Assembly: GCA_035255045.1 (NCBI GenBank)
Contig: DATFAA010000113.1
Span: 1-20,509 of the forward strand
Origin: JAGTRP01 sp035255045
Lineage (GTDB): Bacteria; Pseudomonadota; Gammaproteobacteria; Burkholderiales; Rhodocyclaceae
Length of the DNA: 20,509 nucleotides
Direction: 5' to 3'
Shown here piece after piece: positions 8,467-14,995 of the stretch (its first letter is position 1; each line of letters begins with the position of its first letter). The translations under genes were made by a program, and so were the position numbers. The notes under the pieces are model-generated. The model was not told where the DNA came from and searched no databases. It saw nothing but the letters and a program-made list of their open reading frames with translations.

Positions 8467-9630
8467 ATGTACCGTCCCGCCTCCCGCACCCGCGACATCG
8501 CCCCCTTCCACGTCATGGAACTCCTGTCCCGGGCCAAGGCCCTGGAAGCCGAGGGCCGCGACATCGTCCACATGGAAGTGGGCGAACCGGACTTCCCCAC
8601 CCCGGAGCCCATCGTCCGGGCCGCCCAGGCCGCCATCGCCGAAGGCAAGGTGTTCTACACCGCCGCCCTCGGCCTGCCCGAACTGCGCCAGGCCATTTCC
8701 GACTTCTACGCCAGCCGCTACGGTGTCGCCGTGCCGGCTTCCCGCATCGTCGTCACCGCCGGCGCCTCCGGGGCGCTGACCCTGGCGCTGGCCTGCCTGG
8801 CCGAGCCGGGCCGCCGCTGGCTGCTCCCCGACCCGGGCTACCCCTGCAACCGCCATTTCGTGCGCAGCTTCGAGGGTGTGCCGGTGAGCGTTCCGGTGGG
8901 GGCGGCGACCAATTTCCAGCCCACCCCTGCCGTCCTGGCCGAGCATTGGGACGGCGGGACCGACGGCCTCATCGTCGCCTCGCCGGCCAACCCCACCGGC
9001 ACCATGCTCTCTGCTGCCGACCTGGCCGCCCTCTCCCGCTTCACCCGGGAGCGCCAGGGGCATCTGATCGTGGACGAGATCTACCACGGCCTCACCTACG
9101 AAGGCGACGCGCCGACCGCCCTGGGGGTGGCCGACGACCTGTGGGTGGTGCAGAGCTTTTCCAAGTATTTCCAGATGACCGGCTGGCGCCTGGGCTGGCT
9201 GGTGGTGCCCGAGCCCTATGTCCGGGACGTGGAGAAGCTGGCCCAGAACCTCTTCATCTCGGCCCCGACCCCGGCCCAATACGCTGCCCTCGCCGCCTTC
9301 CGGCCGGAAACCCTGGAGATTCTGGAAGCCCGCCGGGCCGAATTCCGCCGCCGTCGGGATTTCCTCGCCCCCGCCCTGGAAAACCTGGGTTTCCGCCTGA
9401 TCGCCCGCCCCCAGGGCGCTTTCTATCTCTATTGCGACAGTTCGGGTCTGGCCGAAGACAGTTTCCAGCTGGCCGGCCGCCTGCTGGAGGAGGCCGGCGT
9501 CGCCGCCACACCGGGGCTCGATTTCGGCGCCAACGGGCCGGAACACCACATCCGCTTCGCCTACACCACCGGCGTGGACCGCCTGGGGGAAGCGGTGCTG
9601 CGCCTAGAACGGCTCCTCGGCCGGCGGTAG
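8467..9630 (+). CDS. Pyridoxal-phosphate-dependent aminotransferase, class I/II
   Basis: This 387-residue fold-type I aminotransferase moves an amino group between an amino acid and a 2-oxo acid. The substrate cannot be told from the sequence. Visible family features are MEVGEPDFPTP near the N-terminus, GASGALTLALACL, PDPGYPCNRHF, SPANPTGTM (the Asn that contacts PLP), DEIYHGLTYEG and SFSKYFQMTGWRLGWL with the PLP-binding Lys233. The C-terminal domain ends in the usual IRFAYTTG. The ATG at 8467 is preferred over an upstream TTG at 8452, which lies in the terminator T-run. Neither has a Shine-Dalgarno sequence. The pckG terminator ends about 13 bases upstream, so the gene probably has its own promoter or a leaderless message. 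Its last 27 bases overlap the end of convergent ampD. Confidence 0.93.
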   Translation: MYRPASRTRDIAPFHVMELLSRAKALEAEGRDIVHMEVGEPDFPTPEPIVRAAQAAIAEGKVFYTAALGLPELRQAISDFYASRYGVAVPASRIVVTAGASGALTLALACLAEPGRRWLLPDPGYPCNRHFVRSFEGVPVSVPVGAATNFQPTPAVLAEHWDGGTDGLIVASPANPTGTMLSAADLAALSRFTRERQGHLIVDEIYHGLTYEGDAPTALGVADDLWVVQSFSKYFQMTGWRLGWLVVPEPYVRDVEKLAQNLFISAPTPAQYAALAAFRPETLEILEARRAEFRRRRDFLAPALENLGFRLIARPQGAFYLYCDSSGLAEDSFQLAGRLLEEAGVAATPGLDFGANGPEHHIRFAYTTGVDRLGEAVLRLERLLGRR

Positions 9631-10176
9631 TTCCAAGTCCGGGTAGCGGCGACGCAGCCCGGCCCAATCGAAGTGGGGCCCCGGGTCGGTCTTGCGCCCC
9701 GGCGCGACGTGGCAGTGGCCGGCGATGGCGGTGATGGGATAGCGCCGGCGCAGGGCGTCGATCAGCTCCCCCAGCGCCTCGTATTGGGCCGGCTCGAAGG
9801 GCCTGGAATCGCAGCCCTCCAGCTCGATCCCCACGGAATAGTCGTTGCAGTTGCCCCGCCCCTGCCAGGCCGATTGCCCGGCATGCCAGGCCCGGCGGCC
9901 GCAATCCACGAACTGGACGATCTCGCCGCTGCGCCGCACGTAGAAGTGGGACGAAACCCGCAGCCCGGCGATGGTGGCGAAGTAGGGATGGACCTGGGGA
10001 TCGAGGCGGTTCAGGAAGAAATCCTCCACCCATTCGCCGCCGAACTGGTCGGGGGGCAGGCTGATGTTGTGGATCACTACCAGGCTCACCGCGCTGCCTT
10101 CCGGGCGCGCTTCCTCGTTGGGCGAGGGCAGGATGCGGGCCTGGGCCAGCCAGCCGCCGTTCTGCCAGGACATCAT
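9604..10176 (-). CDS. ampD: 1,6-anhydro-N-acetylmuramyl-L-alanine amidase
   Basis: This cytosolic zinc amidase removes the peptide from 1,6-anhydroMurNAc during cell-wall recycling. In enterobacteria its loss leads to AmpR-dependent beta-lactamase induction. At 190 residues it has the usual length. The zinc ligands are visible as H36 (VVIHNIS), H154 and D164 (GHCHVAPGRKTDPGPHFDW); the latter two have the same numbers as in the E. coli enzyme, as I recall it. VGIELEG and the conserved TDPGP are also present. No signal peptide is seen, which fits the cytosolic AmpD rather than a periplasmic amidase. The start ATG overlaps the pilR stop as ATGA, and a second ATG follows immediately. It is the last gene of the PP0621-like/pilS/pilR operon. 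Confidence 0.94.
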   Translation of the reverse strand: MMSWQNGGWLAQARILPSPNEEARPEGSAVSLVVIHNISLPPDQFGGEWVEDFFLNRLDPQVHPYFATIAGLRVSSHFYVRRSGEIVQFVDCGRRAWHAGQSAWQGRGNCNDYSVGIELEGCDSRPFEPAQYEALGELIDALRRRYPITAIAGHCHVAPGRKTDPGPHFDWAGLRRRYPDLELPPAEEPF

Positions 10177-11522
10177 TCGATGCCCAGGCGCTCGAGGCGG
10201 TAGCGCAGGGAGCGGAAGGTCACCCCCAGCAGGCGGGCCGCCGCCGTGCGGTTGTGGCTGGTCTTCTGGAGGGCTTCCAGGATGGCCTGCTTCTCCAGGC
10301 GGTTGAGGTAATCGTCGAGGGTCTCGCTGCCCCGGCCGACGGCTTCCCCAGGCATGTCCTCGGGCGCCAGCTGGAGGTCCTCGGCTTCGATGACGTCCCC
10401 CGAGGATAGGGCCGTGGCCCGCTCCAGGATGTTTTCCAGTTCCCGCACGTTGCCCGGGAAGGGGTAGCGCTCCAGGGCCTTGAGGGCCCCCCCGGACAGG
10501 CGCGTCGAGCCGTCGCCGTAGAGACGGCCGAGGATGGCGTCAACCAGCGCCGGGATGTCCTCGGGCCGCTCCCGCAGGGGCGGCATGCGCAGCTCGATGA
10601 CATTGAGGCGGTAGTAGAGGTCCTGGCGGAAAGCCCCCTTGTCCACGCACTCCCGCAGGTTGCGGTGGGTGGCGCAGATGATGCGCACATCCACCGGCTC
10701 CTCGACGGCGCAGCCCACCTTGCGCACCTTCTTTTCCTGGATGGCGCGCAGCAGCTTCACCTGCATGGCCAAGGGCAGGTCGGCCACCTCGTCGAGAAAA
10801 AGGGTGCCGCCGCTGGCGGCCTGGAAGAAGCCGTCCCGATCGGTTTCAGCGCCGGTGAAGGCGCCCTTGCGGTAGCCGAAGAACTCGCTTTCCATCAGAG
10901 TTTCGGGAATGGCGCCGCAATTGACCGGAACGAAGGGCCCGCCGCTGCGGGCGCTCTGGGCGTGGATGAGGCGGGCGGCCAGCTCCTTGCCGCTGCCGGA
11001 TTCGCCGGAGACGTAGATGGGCGCCTGGCTGCGGGCCAGCTTGGCGATCATCGCCCGCACCTGCTGCATCGCACCGGATTCACCGTTCAGTCCCTGCAGG
11101 GGCCCCTCCCGGCTGGGCTGGGAGGGCAGGCGCAGAGCCGATTTCACCAGGGCCCGCAACTGCTCCAACCCCACCGGCTTGGCCAGATAGTCGAAGGCGC
11201 CGGCCTTGAGGGCGGCGACGGCATTCTCGGCGCTGCCGAAGGCCGTGATGACCGCTACCGGCGTTTCGCCGTACTGCTCGTTGATGAGGCGGACAATTTC
11301 CAGGCCCTCGCCGTCGGGCAGGCGCATGTCGGTGAGGCACAGCTGGTAGTGGTCCCCGGCCAGGCAGGCCTTGGCCTCGGCCACGGTGCCGACGCAGTCG
11401 GCCGCCAGTCCCATGCGGGACAGGGTGAGGTCGACGAGTTCCCGGATATCGGCCTCATCGTCGACCACCAGCACGCGGTTCAGCTCACCGCGGACGCCAC
11501 GTTCCGGTCTTGGGTTTGACAC
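10173..11522 (-). CDS. pilR: Sigma-54-dependent response regulator PilR
   Basis: PilR, phosphorylated by PilS, activates sigma-54-dependent transcription of type IV pilin genes (family knowledge). Three domains are clear. A receiver has the acidic pair D21-D22 and phosphoacceptor D65 in CLTDMRLPDG. A central AAA+ domain has Walker A GESGSGKE, the sigma-54 contact motif GAFTGA and Walker B GGTLFLDEVADLP. A C-terminal Fis-type HTH reads NRTAAARLLGVTFRSLRYRL. The start is taken as GTG at 11522, where GGGAG lies about nine bases upstream; this gives 449 residues and a 43-bp overlap with pilS. A start downstream of the pilS stop would leave almost no residues ahead of the receiver, so the overlap is likely but not certain. 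Confidence 0.93.
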   Translation of the reverse strand: MSNPRPERGVRGELNRVLVVDDEADIRELVDLTLSRMGLAADCVGTVAEAKACLAGDHYQLCLTDMRLPDGEGLEIVRLINEQYGETPVAVITAFGSAENAVAALKAGAFDYLAKPVGLEQLRALVKSALRLPSQPSREGPLQGLNGESGAMQQVRAMIAKLARSQAPIYVSGESGSGKELAARLIHAQSARSGGPFVPVNCGAIPETLMESEFFGYRKGAFTGAETDRDGFFQAASGGTLFLDEVADLPLAMQVKLLRAIQEKKVRKVGCAVEEPVDVRIICATHRNLRECVDKGAFRQDLYYRLNVIELRMPPLRERPEDIPALVDAILGRLYGDGSTRLSGGALKALERYPFPGNVRELENILERATALSSGDVIEAEDLQLAPEDMPGEAVGRGSETLDDYLNRLEKQAILEALQKTSHNRTAAARLLGVTFRSLRYRLERLGIE

Positions 11523-13090
11523 CAGTCGTTTCTCCCGACAACTATGAAATGACCACAGCCCACCAGCGGCCCCAGCTCGAGGCTCGCTCCGTTGGTTTCG
11601 CACAGCTCCCGGGCAATGAACAGCCCCAGGCCCGTGCCCTTGTGGTGGGTGGTGAAGAACGGCTCGAAGACCTGGGCCCGGATGCCCTCCGGCACCCCGG
11701 GGCCGTCGTCGATAACGTGCAATTCTACCCGCCCGCTCCCCTTGGGCGCAGCCACCCGCAGATGGATGCTGCCGGCCTGGTTGCGGCAATGGCGGAGGGC
11801 ATTGCCGGTCAGGTTCCAGAGCACCTGGCGCAGGTGGGAGCGATCGAAACAGATTTCCACCGCCTGGTCGGCATCGACCTGGACGATGGCCGGATCGGGC
11901 ACCTCGGTGGCCGCATACTCGGCGGCGAAGTCCCGAACGAACTGGTCGAGGCGCAGGCGCTCGGGCTGCGCCCGGTCGCTGCGCCCGAGGTCCAGCACGT
12001 CCTGGACGATGCGGTCGAGGCGGCCGATGTTGTCCCCCAGGATGCGCAGCAGGCGCTCCTGCATGTCCCCATCCCGCTCCTCCCGCAGCAGGTCGCTGGC
12101 GTGGCTGATGGCGGCCAGGGGATTGCGGATCTCGTGGGCGATGCTGGCGGTGAGCCGCCCCAGGGAAGCGAGCTTGAGCTGCTGGGCCCGCTCCTTGATG
12201 CGCCCCACGTCCTCCAGGAAGACCAGCGCTTCGCCGTCGCTGCTGTCCGTGAATTCAAAGCGGGCCCGCAACTCCCGATCCCGGCTGCCGAGGAAGTCCA
12301 CCCATTCCCGGCTGTCGTCCTCGAGCCAGGTGGCGAATGCCTCGGCCAGGGCTCGGGAACTGTCGGCCAGGGAGTGGCCCACCTGGGCCGTGGGGCCCAG
12401 CATGGTGGCCGCCACCGGATTGCAGCGCAGCAGCCGGCCGTCCCGGGCGACGATCAGAACCCCGCCCTGCATGCGTTCGATGATGCGCTGGCTGATGCGG
12501 CTCTGGTTCTCGAGGGCGATCCCCCGCCTCCGGGCGAGTTCTTCATGGATCATCATGCGCTGGCCGAGCAGGCGGGCCAGGATGGCGGTGGCAAAGAAAC
12601 CCGCCGACAGGAAGCCGGCCTGCACCACGCTGGCGACCTCGAATTCCTTGGTCACCACGCCGTACGCCTGCATGACCAGCACCGCCATCGTAGCGAAGGC
12701 CGCATAGAAGAGGACCATGTGCCCATGCCCCACCAGGCTGGCGGCAGCGAGGGAAACCAGCAGCAGCACCCCCAAGCCGCTCGACAGGCCACCGGCGGCG
12801 TACATGAGGAGCGCCACCCCGATGGCATCGGACATCACCTGGAAGGAGAGCTGCAGGTTGAAGTGCCGATGCCAGCGCACCGACACCAGGGCCCCCGCCC
12901 CGGCGATCAGGATGTAAGGGATGCCCACCGAGTCGAACAGAACCGAGTGGGCGAGGCGGAATGGCGACAGCCAGCCGTGGGAAAAGGTGCTCATGGCCAC
13001 CAGCACGGCGGCAACGATGAGCCTGTACAGATTGAAATACTGGAACGACTTCCAGTTCGGCTCCCAGGTGGACGACAGCCAGCCAGTCAT
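11480..13090 (-). CDS. pilS: Sensor histidine kinase PilS
   Basis: This inner-membrane sensor kinase, 536 residues, is the partner of PilR. The N-terminal 175 residues carry about six hydrophobic segments (for example YRLIVAAVLVAMSTF and GVLLLVSLAAASLVG). A PAS-like region follows at about 195-300. The kinase core has the H-box SIAHEIRNPLAAISH with H319, the N-box NLTGNALRH (426-434), and glycine boxes DDGPGVPEG and GTGLGLFIARELCETNG. The ATG at 13090 overlaps the stop of the preceding small gene (TGATG). The C-terminal tail after about residue 515 (ending RNVASAVS) is longer than I would expect for PilS, and it is this tail that overlaps pilR. The pilin sensed in other species is not in this window. 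Confidence 0.93.
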   Translation of the reverse strand: MTGWLSSTWEPNWKSFQYFNLYRLIVAAVLVAMSTFSHGWLSPFRLAHSVLFDSVGIPYILIAGAGALVSVRWHRHFNLQLSFQVMSDAIGVALLMYAAGGLSSGLGVLLLVSLAAASLVGHGHMVLFYAAFATMAVLVMQAYGVVTKEFEVASVVQAGFLSAGFFATAILARLLGQRMMIHEELARRRGIALENQSRISQRIIERMQGGVLIVARDGRLLRCNPVAATMLGPTAQVGHSLADSSRALAEAFATWLEDDSREWVDFLGSRDRELRARFEFTDSSDGEALVFLEDVGRIKERAQQLKLASLGRLTASIAHEIRNPLAAISHASDLLREERDGDMQERLLRILGDNIGRLDRIVQDVLDLGRSDRAQPERLRLDQFVRDFAAEYAATEVPDPAIVQVDADQAVEICFDRSHLRQVLWNLTGNALRHCRNQAGSIHLRVAAPKGSGRVELHVIDDGPGVPEGIRAQVFEPFFTTHHKGTGLGLFIARELCETNGASLELGPLVGCGHFIVVGRNDWCQTQDRNVASAVS

Positions 13091-13317
13091 CACGACGGGG
13101 ATTTCGCCCCCGTTTGGCGATGGGCCTCGCAACAGTAGTAGCGACCGCCGTCGGCGACACTGTCGCTGAGGGGCATATGGACCCCGCAACGGGCGCAAGT
13201 GACCATGCGCTCCGGCGGCACCTCCCGGCGCGGCGTTTCCGGGCCGGAGCGGGCGCGCTTCTGCCAGACAGACCAGACCACCACAGCCAACGCGATCAGA
13301 AGAAGATATTTGAGCAT
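13090..13317 (-). CDS. Small membrane protein with zinc-ribbon-like Cys motif (PP0621-like)
   Basis: This 75-residue protein has one N-terminal membrane segment (MLKYLLLIALAVVVWSVW) and basic residues right after it (QKRAR). A short Pro-rich linker leads to a Cys/His-rich end with C41 and C44 (CARC), and C62, C63 and H66 (YYCCEAH). The spacing suggests metal binding with the C-terminal domain on the cytoplasmic side (positive-inside rule). It resembles the PP0621-type small proteins found upstream of pilS in related bacteria. I recall that association but cannot check it here. Its TGA overlaps the pilS ATG by one base, so both should be made together. A role as a PilS accessory is inference. 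Confidence 0.75.
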   Translation of the reverse strand: MLKYLLLIALAVVVWSVWQKRARSGPETPRREVPPERMVTCARCGVHMPLSDSVADGGRYYCCEAHRQTGAKSPS

Positions 13318-13446
13318 TGCGTCAATCCCCGATTTCCCGCGCATGATGCCCAATAAACCCGCGCTGGTCCAAGTCTTTTTGGAACCCGGGACGGCGTCCG
13401 GTGCCGCCCCGTAAGGCTAGCCCGTCGGAGGACATGGGGAACCCGA

Positions 13447-13475
13447 TTGGGGAATACTCTCCCGTGGCATATACA
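13447..13475 (+). promoter_or_regulatory. Possible promoter of the small gene at 13540
   Basis: TTGGGG (13447-13452) and TATACA (13470-13475) are separated by exactly 17 bases. The hexamers match three and four of six consensus bases. Transcription would start near 13482 and leave a leader of about 58 bases. That leader contains a small hairpin CGAG-AAT-CTCG (13510-13520) and then the strong Shine-Dalgarno sequence. The rest of the 222-bp gap (13318-13539) shows no gene that I can support. Confidence 0.3.
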
Positions 13476-13539
13476 GTGTTTCCCCCATGCCCCATTCCCC
13501 TTGTTTCATCGAGAATCTCGCGCCTACCAAGGAGGAAAC

Positions 13540-13710
13540 ATGAACCACAACAACAATCACAATGCGCGCAACTTCAGCAGCCTCAACCCCAACCCCCATC
13601 GGGACGGCGCCCGCGTCCCGGGTGCCGGCCTCGAGTTCTCCCTCGAAGCCCTGGCGCCCTGCCTGGCCGATCTGAAAAAACAACTGGAATTGCGGCAGGC
13701 GATGCACTGA
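13540..13710 (+). CDS. Small protein of unknown function, 56 residues
   Basis: I do not recognise this family. The case for a real gene is the AAGGAGG Shine-Dalgarno sequence four bases ahead of the ATG, one of the strongest in the window, together with a dedicated intergenic region and a strong terminator downstream (13785-13807). The N-terminal third is Asn/His-rich and polar (MNHNNNHNARNFSSLNPNP). The second half looks like a short amphipathic helix (FSLEALAPCLADLKKQLELR) with one Cys. There is no signal peptide or membrane segment, so it is probably cytosolic. Neighbours on both sides point the other way (pilS operon, tRNA-Pro), so it is a single-gene unit. A longer frame using ATG at 13434 is less likely because its GGAGG is only two bases away. 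Confidence 0.6.
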   Translation: MNHNNNHNARNFSSLNPNPHRDGARVPGAGLEFSLEALAPCLADLKKQLELRQAMH

Positions 13711-13777
13711 CGGGAATCGGCGCGGCATCCTCCAAGGAGTGCCTTGGCATGAGACGCCATTTCCGATGCCGGAAAGC

Positions 13778-13807
13778 AAAAAAAGCCTGACTAAGTCAGG
13801 CTTTTTT
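13778..13807. terminator. Bidirectional rho-independent terminator
   Basis: A perfect 7-bp stem GCCTGAC / GTCAGGC (13785-13791 and 13795-13801, loop TAA) is flanked by seven A on the left and six T on the right. It can end transcripts from both sides: the small gene at 13540 on the plus strand and tRNA-Pro on the minus strand. Confidence 0.9.
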
Positions 13808-13815
13808 ATATTCAT

Positions 13816-13892
13816 TGGTCGGAGTGACATGATTCGAACATGCGACCCCTGCGTCCCGAACGCAGTGCTCTACCAGGCTGAGCTACACTCCG
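13816..13892 (-). tRNA. tRNA-Pro (anticodon CGG)
   Basis: A 77-base cloverleaf on the minus strand. The acceptor arms CGGAGTG and CACTCCG pair perfectly. The anticodon stem CTGCG / CGCAG encloses the loop TTCGGGA, giving anticodon CGG, which reads CCG proline codons. The T-arm has the standard GTTCGAATC. The discriminator A and an encoded CCA end follow (13819-13816). A -35/-10 pair lies upstream inside the end of ispB, and the bidirectional terminator lies 8 bases beyond the 3' end. Confidence 0.97.
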
Positions 13893-13906
13893 ATGCGTCT
13901 TGAGAG

Positions 13907-14875
13907 CTAATGATTTCTCTCAACCGCGAAAGACGACAATTGTAGCAGAGCTTTTCGATAATTTGAATCCTGCAGGCATTGAATTGCATTCCTCGCCAAA
14001 GTTGCCTCCTGCTCGGCCTGCTTGCGGGCATGGTCGAGGGCTCCGGAATTCCTGATGGCGGCCAGCACGGCCGGGAAGTCTTCCCGCCCGCCCTCTTCGA
14101 TGGCGCGCCGGACGCAGGCGGCTTCCTCGGGGGTGCCATGCTGCATGACATAGATGAGGGGCAGGGTCGGCTTGCCCTCGGCGAGGTCGTCGCCCAGATG
14201 CTTGCCGGTGTCCGCTTCCTGGCCCGAGTAGTCGAGCACATCATCCACCAGCTGGAAGGCGGTGCCCAGGTGCATGCCATAGACCGCCAGGGCTTTTTCG
14301 ACTTCCGGGGTTGCCTTGCCGAGGATGGCGCCGAGCTGGGCTGCCGCTTCGAACAGCTTGGCCGTCTTGTAGCGGATTACTTGCAGGTAGCGTGCCTCAT
14401 CCACGTCGGCATCATGGCAGTTCATGAGCTGCAGCACTTCGCCTTCGGCGATGACATTGGTCGCATCCGACAGGACTCGCATGACGCGCATGTCGTTCAC
14501 ACCGACCATCATTTGAAACGCGCGCGAATAGAGGAAATCCCCGACCAGCACGCTGGCCGCATTGCCGAACATGGCATTGGCGGTATCCCGCCCGCGGCGC
14601 AGGGCCGACTCGTCTACGACGTCGTCGTGCAGCAGGGTCGCGGTATGGATGAATTCCACCACCGCCGCCAGTTCGTGATGGTGGGTACCTTCGTAACCCA
14701 GGGCGCCGGCCGCCAACAGCACCAGGGCCGGCCGCATGCGTTTTCCGCCACTGTTGATGATGTATTCCGCGACTTGGCGGACCAGCACGACATCCGAGTG
14801 AAGGCGGTCGCGAATGACGGCATCCACGGCTTTCATGTCGTGCCCGATCAGGGCATAGAGCTGTTCGAGCGTCAC
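13907..14875 (-). CDS. ispB: Polyprenyl (octaprenyl) diphosphate synthase
   Basis: This trans-long-chain prenyl transferase makes the side chain of ubiquinone by adding isopentenyl diphosphate to farnesyl diphosphate. At 322 residues it has the usual IspB length. Visible motifs are GGKRMRPALVLL, the first Asp-rich motif LLHDDVVDES (D84, D85, D88), GDFLYSRAF, the second Asp-rich motif LVDDVLDYSG, and GKPTLPLIY. The start is taken as GTG at 14875 because it gives the family-typical beginning with EQLYALIGHDMKAVDAVI. The Shine-Dalgarno sequence is weak, and the frame stays open 115 codons further upstream without other support. The exact chain length of the product cannot be read from sequence. 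A good sigma-70 promoter lies upstream. Confidence 0.94.
   Translation of the reverse strand: MTLEQLYALIGHDMKAVDAVIRDRLHSDVVLVRQVAEYIINSGGKRMRPALVLLAAGALGYEGTHHHELAAVVEFIHTATLLHDDVVDESALRRGRDTANAMFGNAASVLVGDFLYSRAFQMMVGVNDMRVMRVLSDATNVIAEGEVLQLMNCHDADVDEARYLQVIRYKTAKLFEAAAQLGAILGKATPEVEKALAVYGMHLGTAFQLVDDVLDYSGQEADTGKHLGDDLAEGKPTLPLIYVMQHGTPEEAACVRRAIEEGGREDFPAVLAAIRNSGALDHARKQAEQEATLARNAIQCLQDSNYRKALLQLSSFAVERNH
13939..13967 (-). promoter_or_regulatory. Probable tRNA-Pro promoter inside the 3' end of ispB
   Basis: On the minus strand TTCAAA (13967-13962), a 17-base spacer and TACAAT (13944-13939) form a sigma-70 promoter. TG lies one base ahead of the -10, giving an extended element TGCTACAAT. 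Transcription would start near 13932, about 40 bases ahead of the mature tRNA. The hexamers overlap the last codons of ispB. An inverted repeat TTGAGAG...CTCTCAA (13900-13923) lies in the resulting pre-tRNA leader. Confidence 0.65.
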
Positions 14876-14903
14876 AGCGACCAGAAAATTCGTAAAGCGT
14901 CGA

Positions 14904-14932
14904 ATCTTAGGCGTCGGCCGAAATAGCGTCAA
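14904..14932 (-). promoter_or_regulatory. Probable sigma-70 promoter of ispB
   Basis: On the minus strand TTGACG (14932-14927, five of six) and TAAGAT (14909-14904, four of six) are separated by exactly 17 bases. Transcription would start near 14897, about 22 bases ahead of the GTG start. This also supports GTG at 14875 over any start further upstream. Confidence 0.6.
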
Positions 14933-14995
14933 GGCCGCCAGAGGATAGCGCCTTTGGGCTACACTGCGGCCATTGGAAAAGCTAGGGAGATCACC

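Noticed and set aside
8416..9549. 377-codon open frame on the minus strand opposite the aminotransferase
   Set aside because: The plus-strand protein has a complete PLP enzyme motif set. The antisense frame is compositionally a shadow.
11510..13138. 542-codon open frame on the plus strand opposite pilS
   Set aside because: It is antisense to a full PilS with all kinase boxes. It has no motif and no ribosome site.
13434..13790. Longer frame from ATG 13434 (MGNPIGEYSPVAY...) across the small-protein gene
   Set aside because: Its GGAGG is only two bases from the ATG, the translation turns into a Gln/Pro/Arg-rich shadow of the 13540 frame, and the 13540 ATG has a much better-placed ribosome site.
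13816..13892. tRNA-Pro as an integration site of a mobile element
   Set aside because: No integrase, no repeated tRNA 3' end and no shift in composition are seen on either side.
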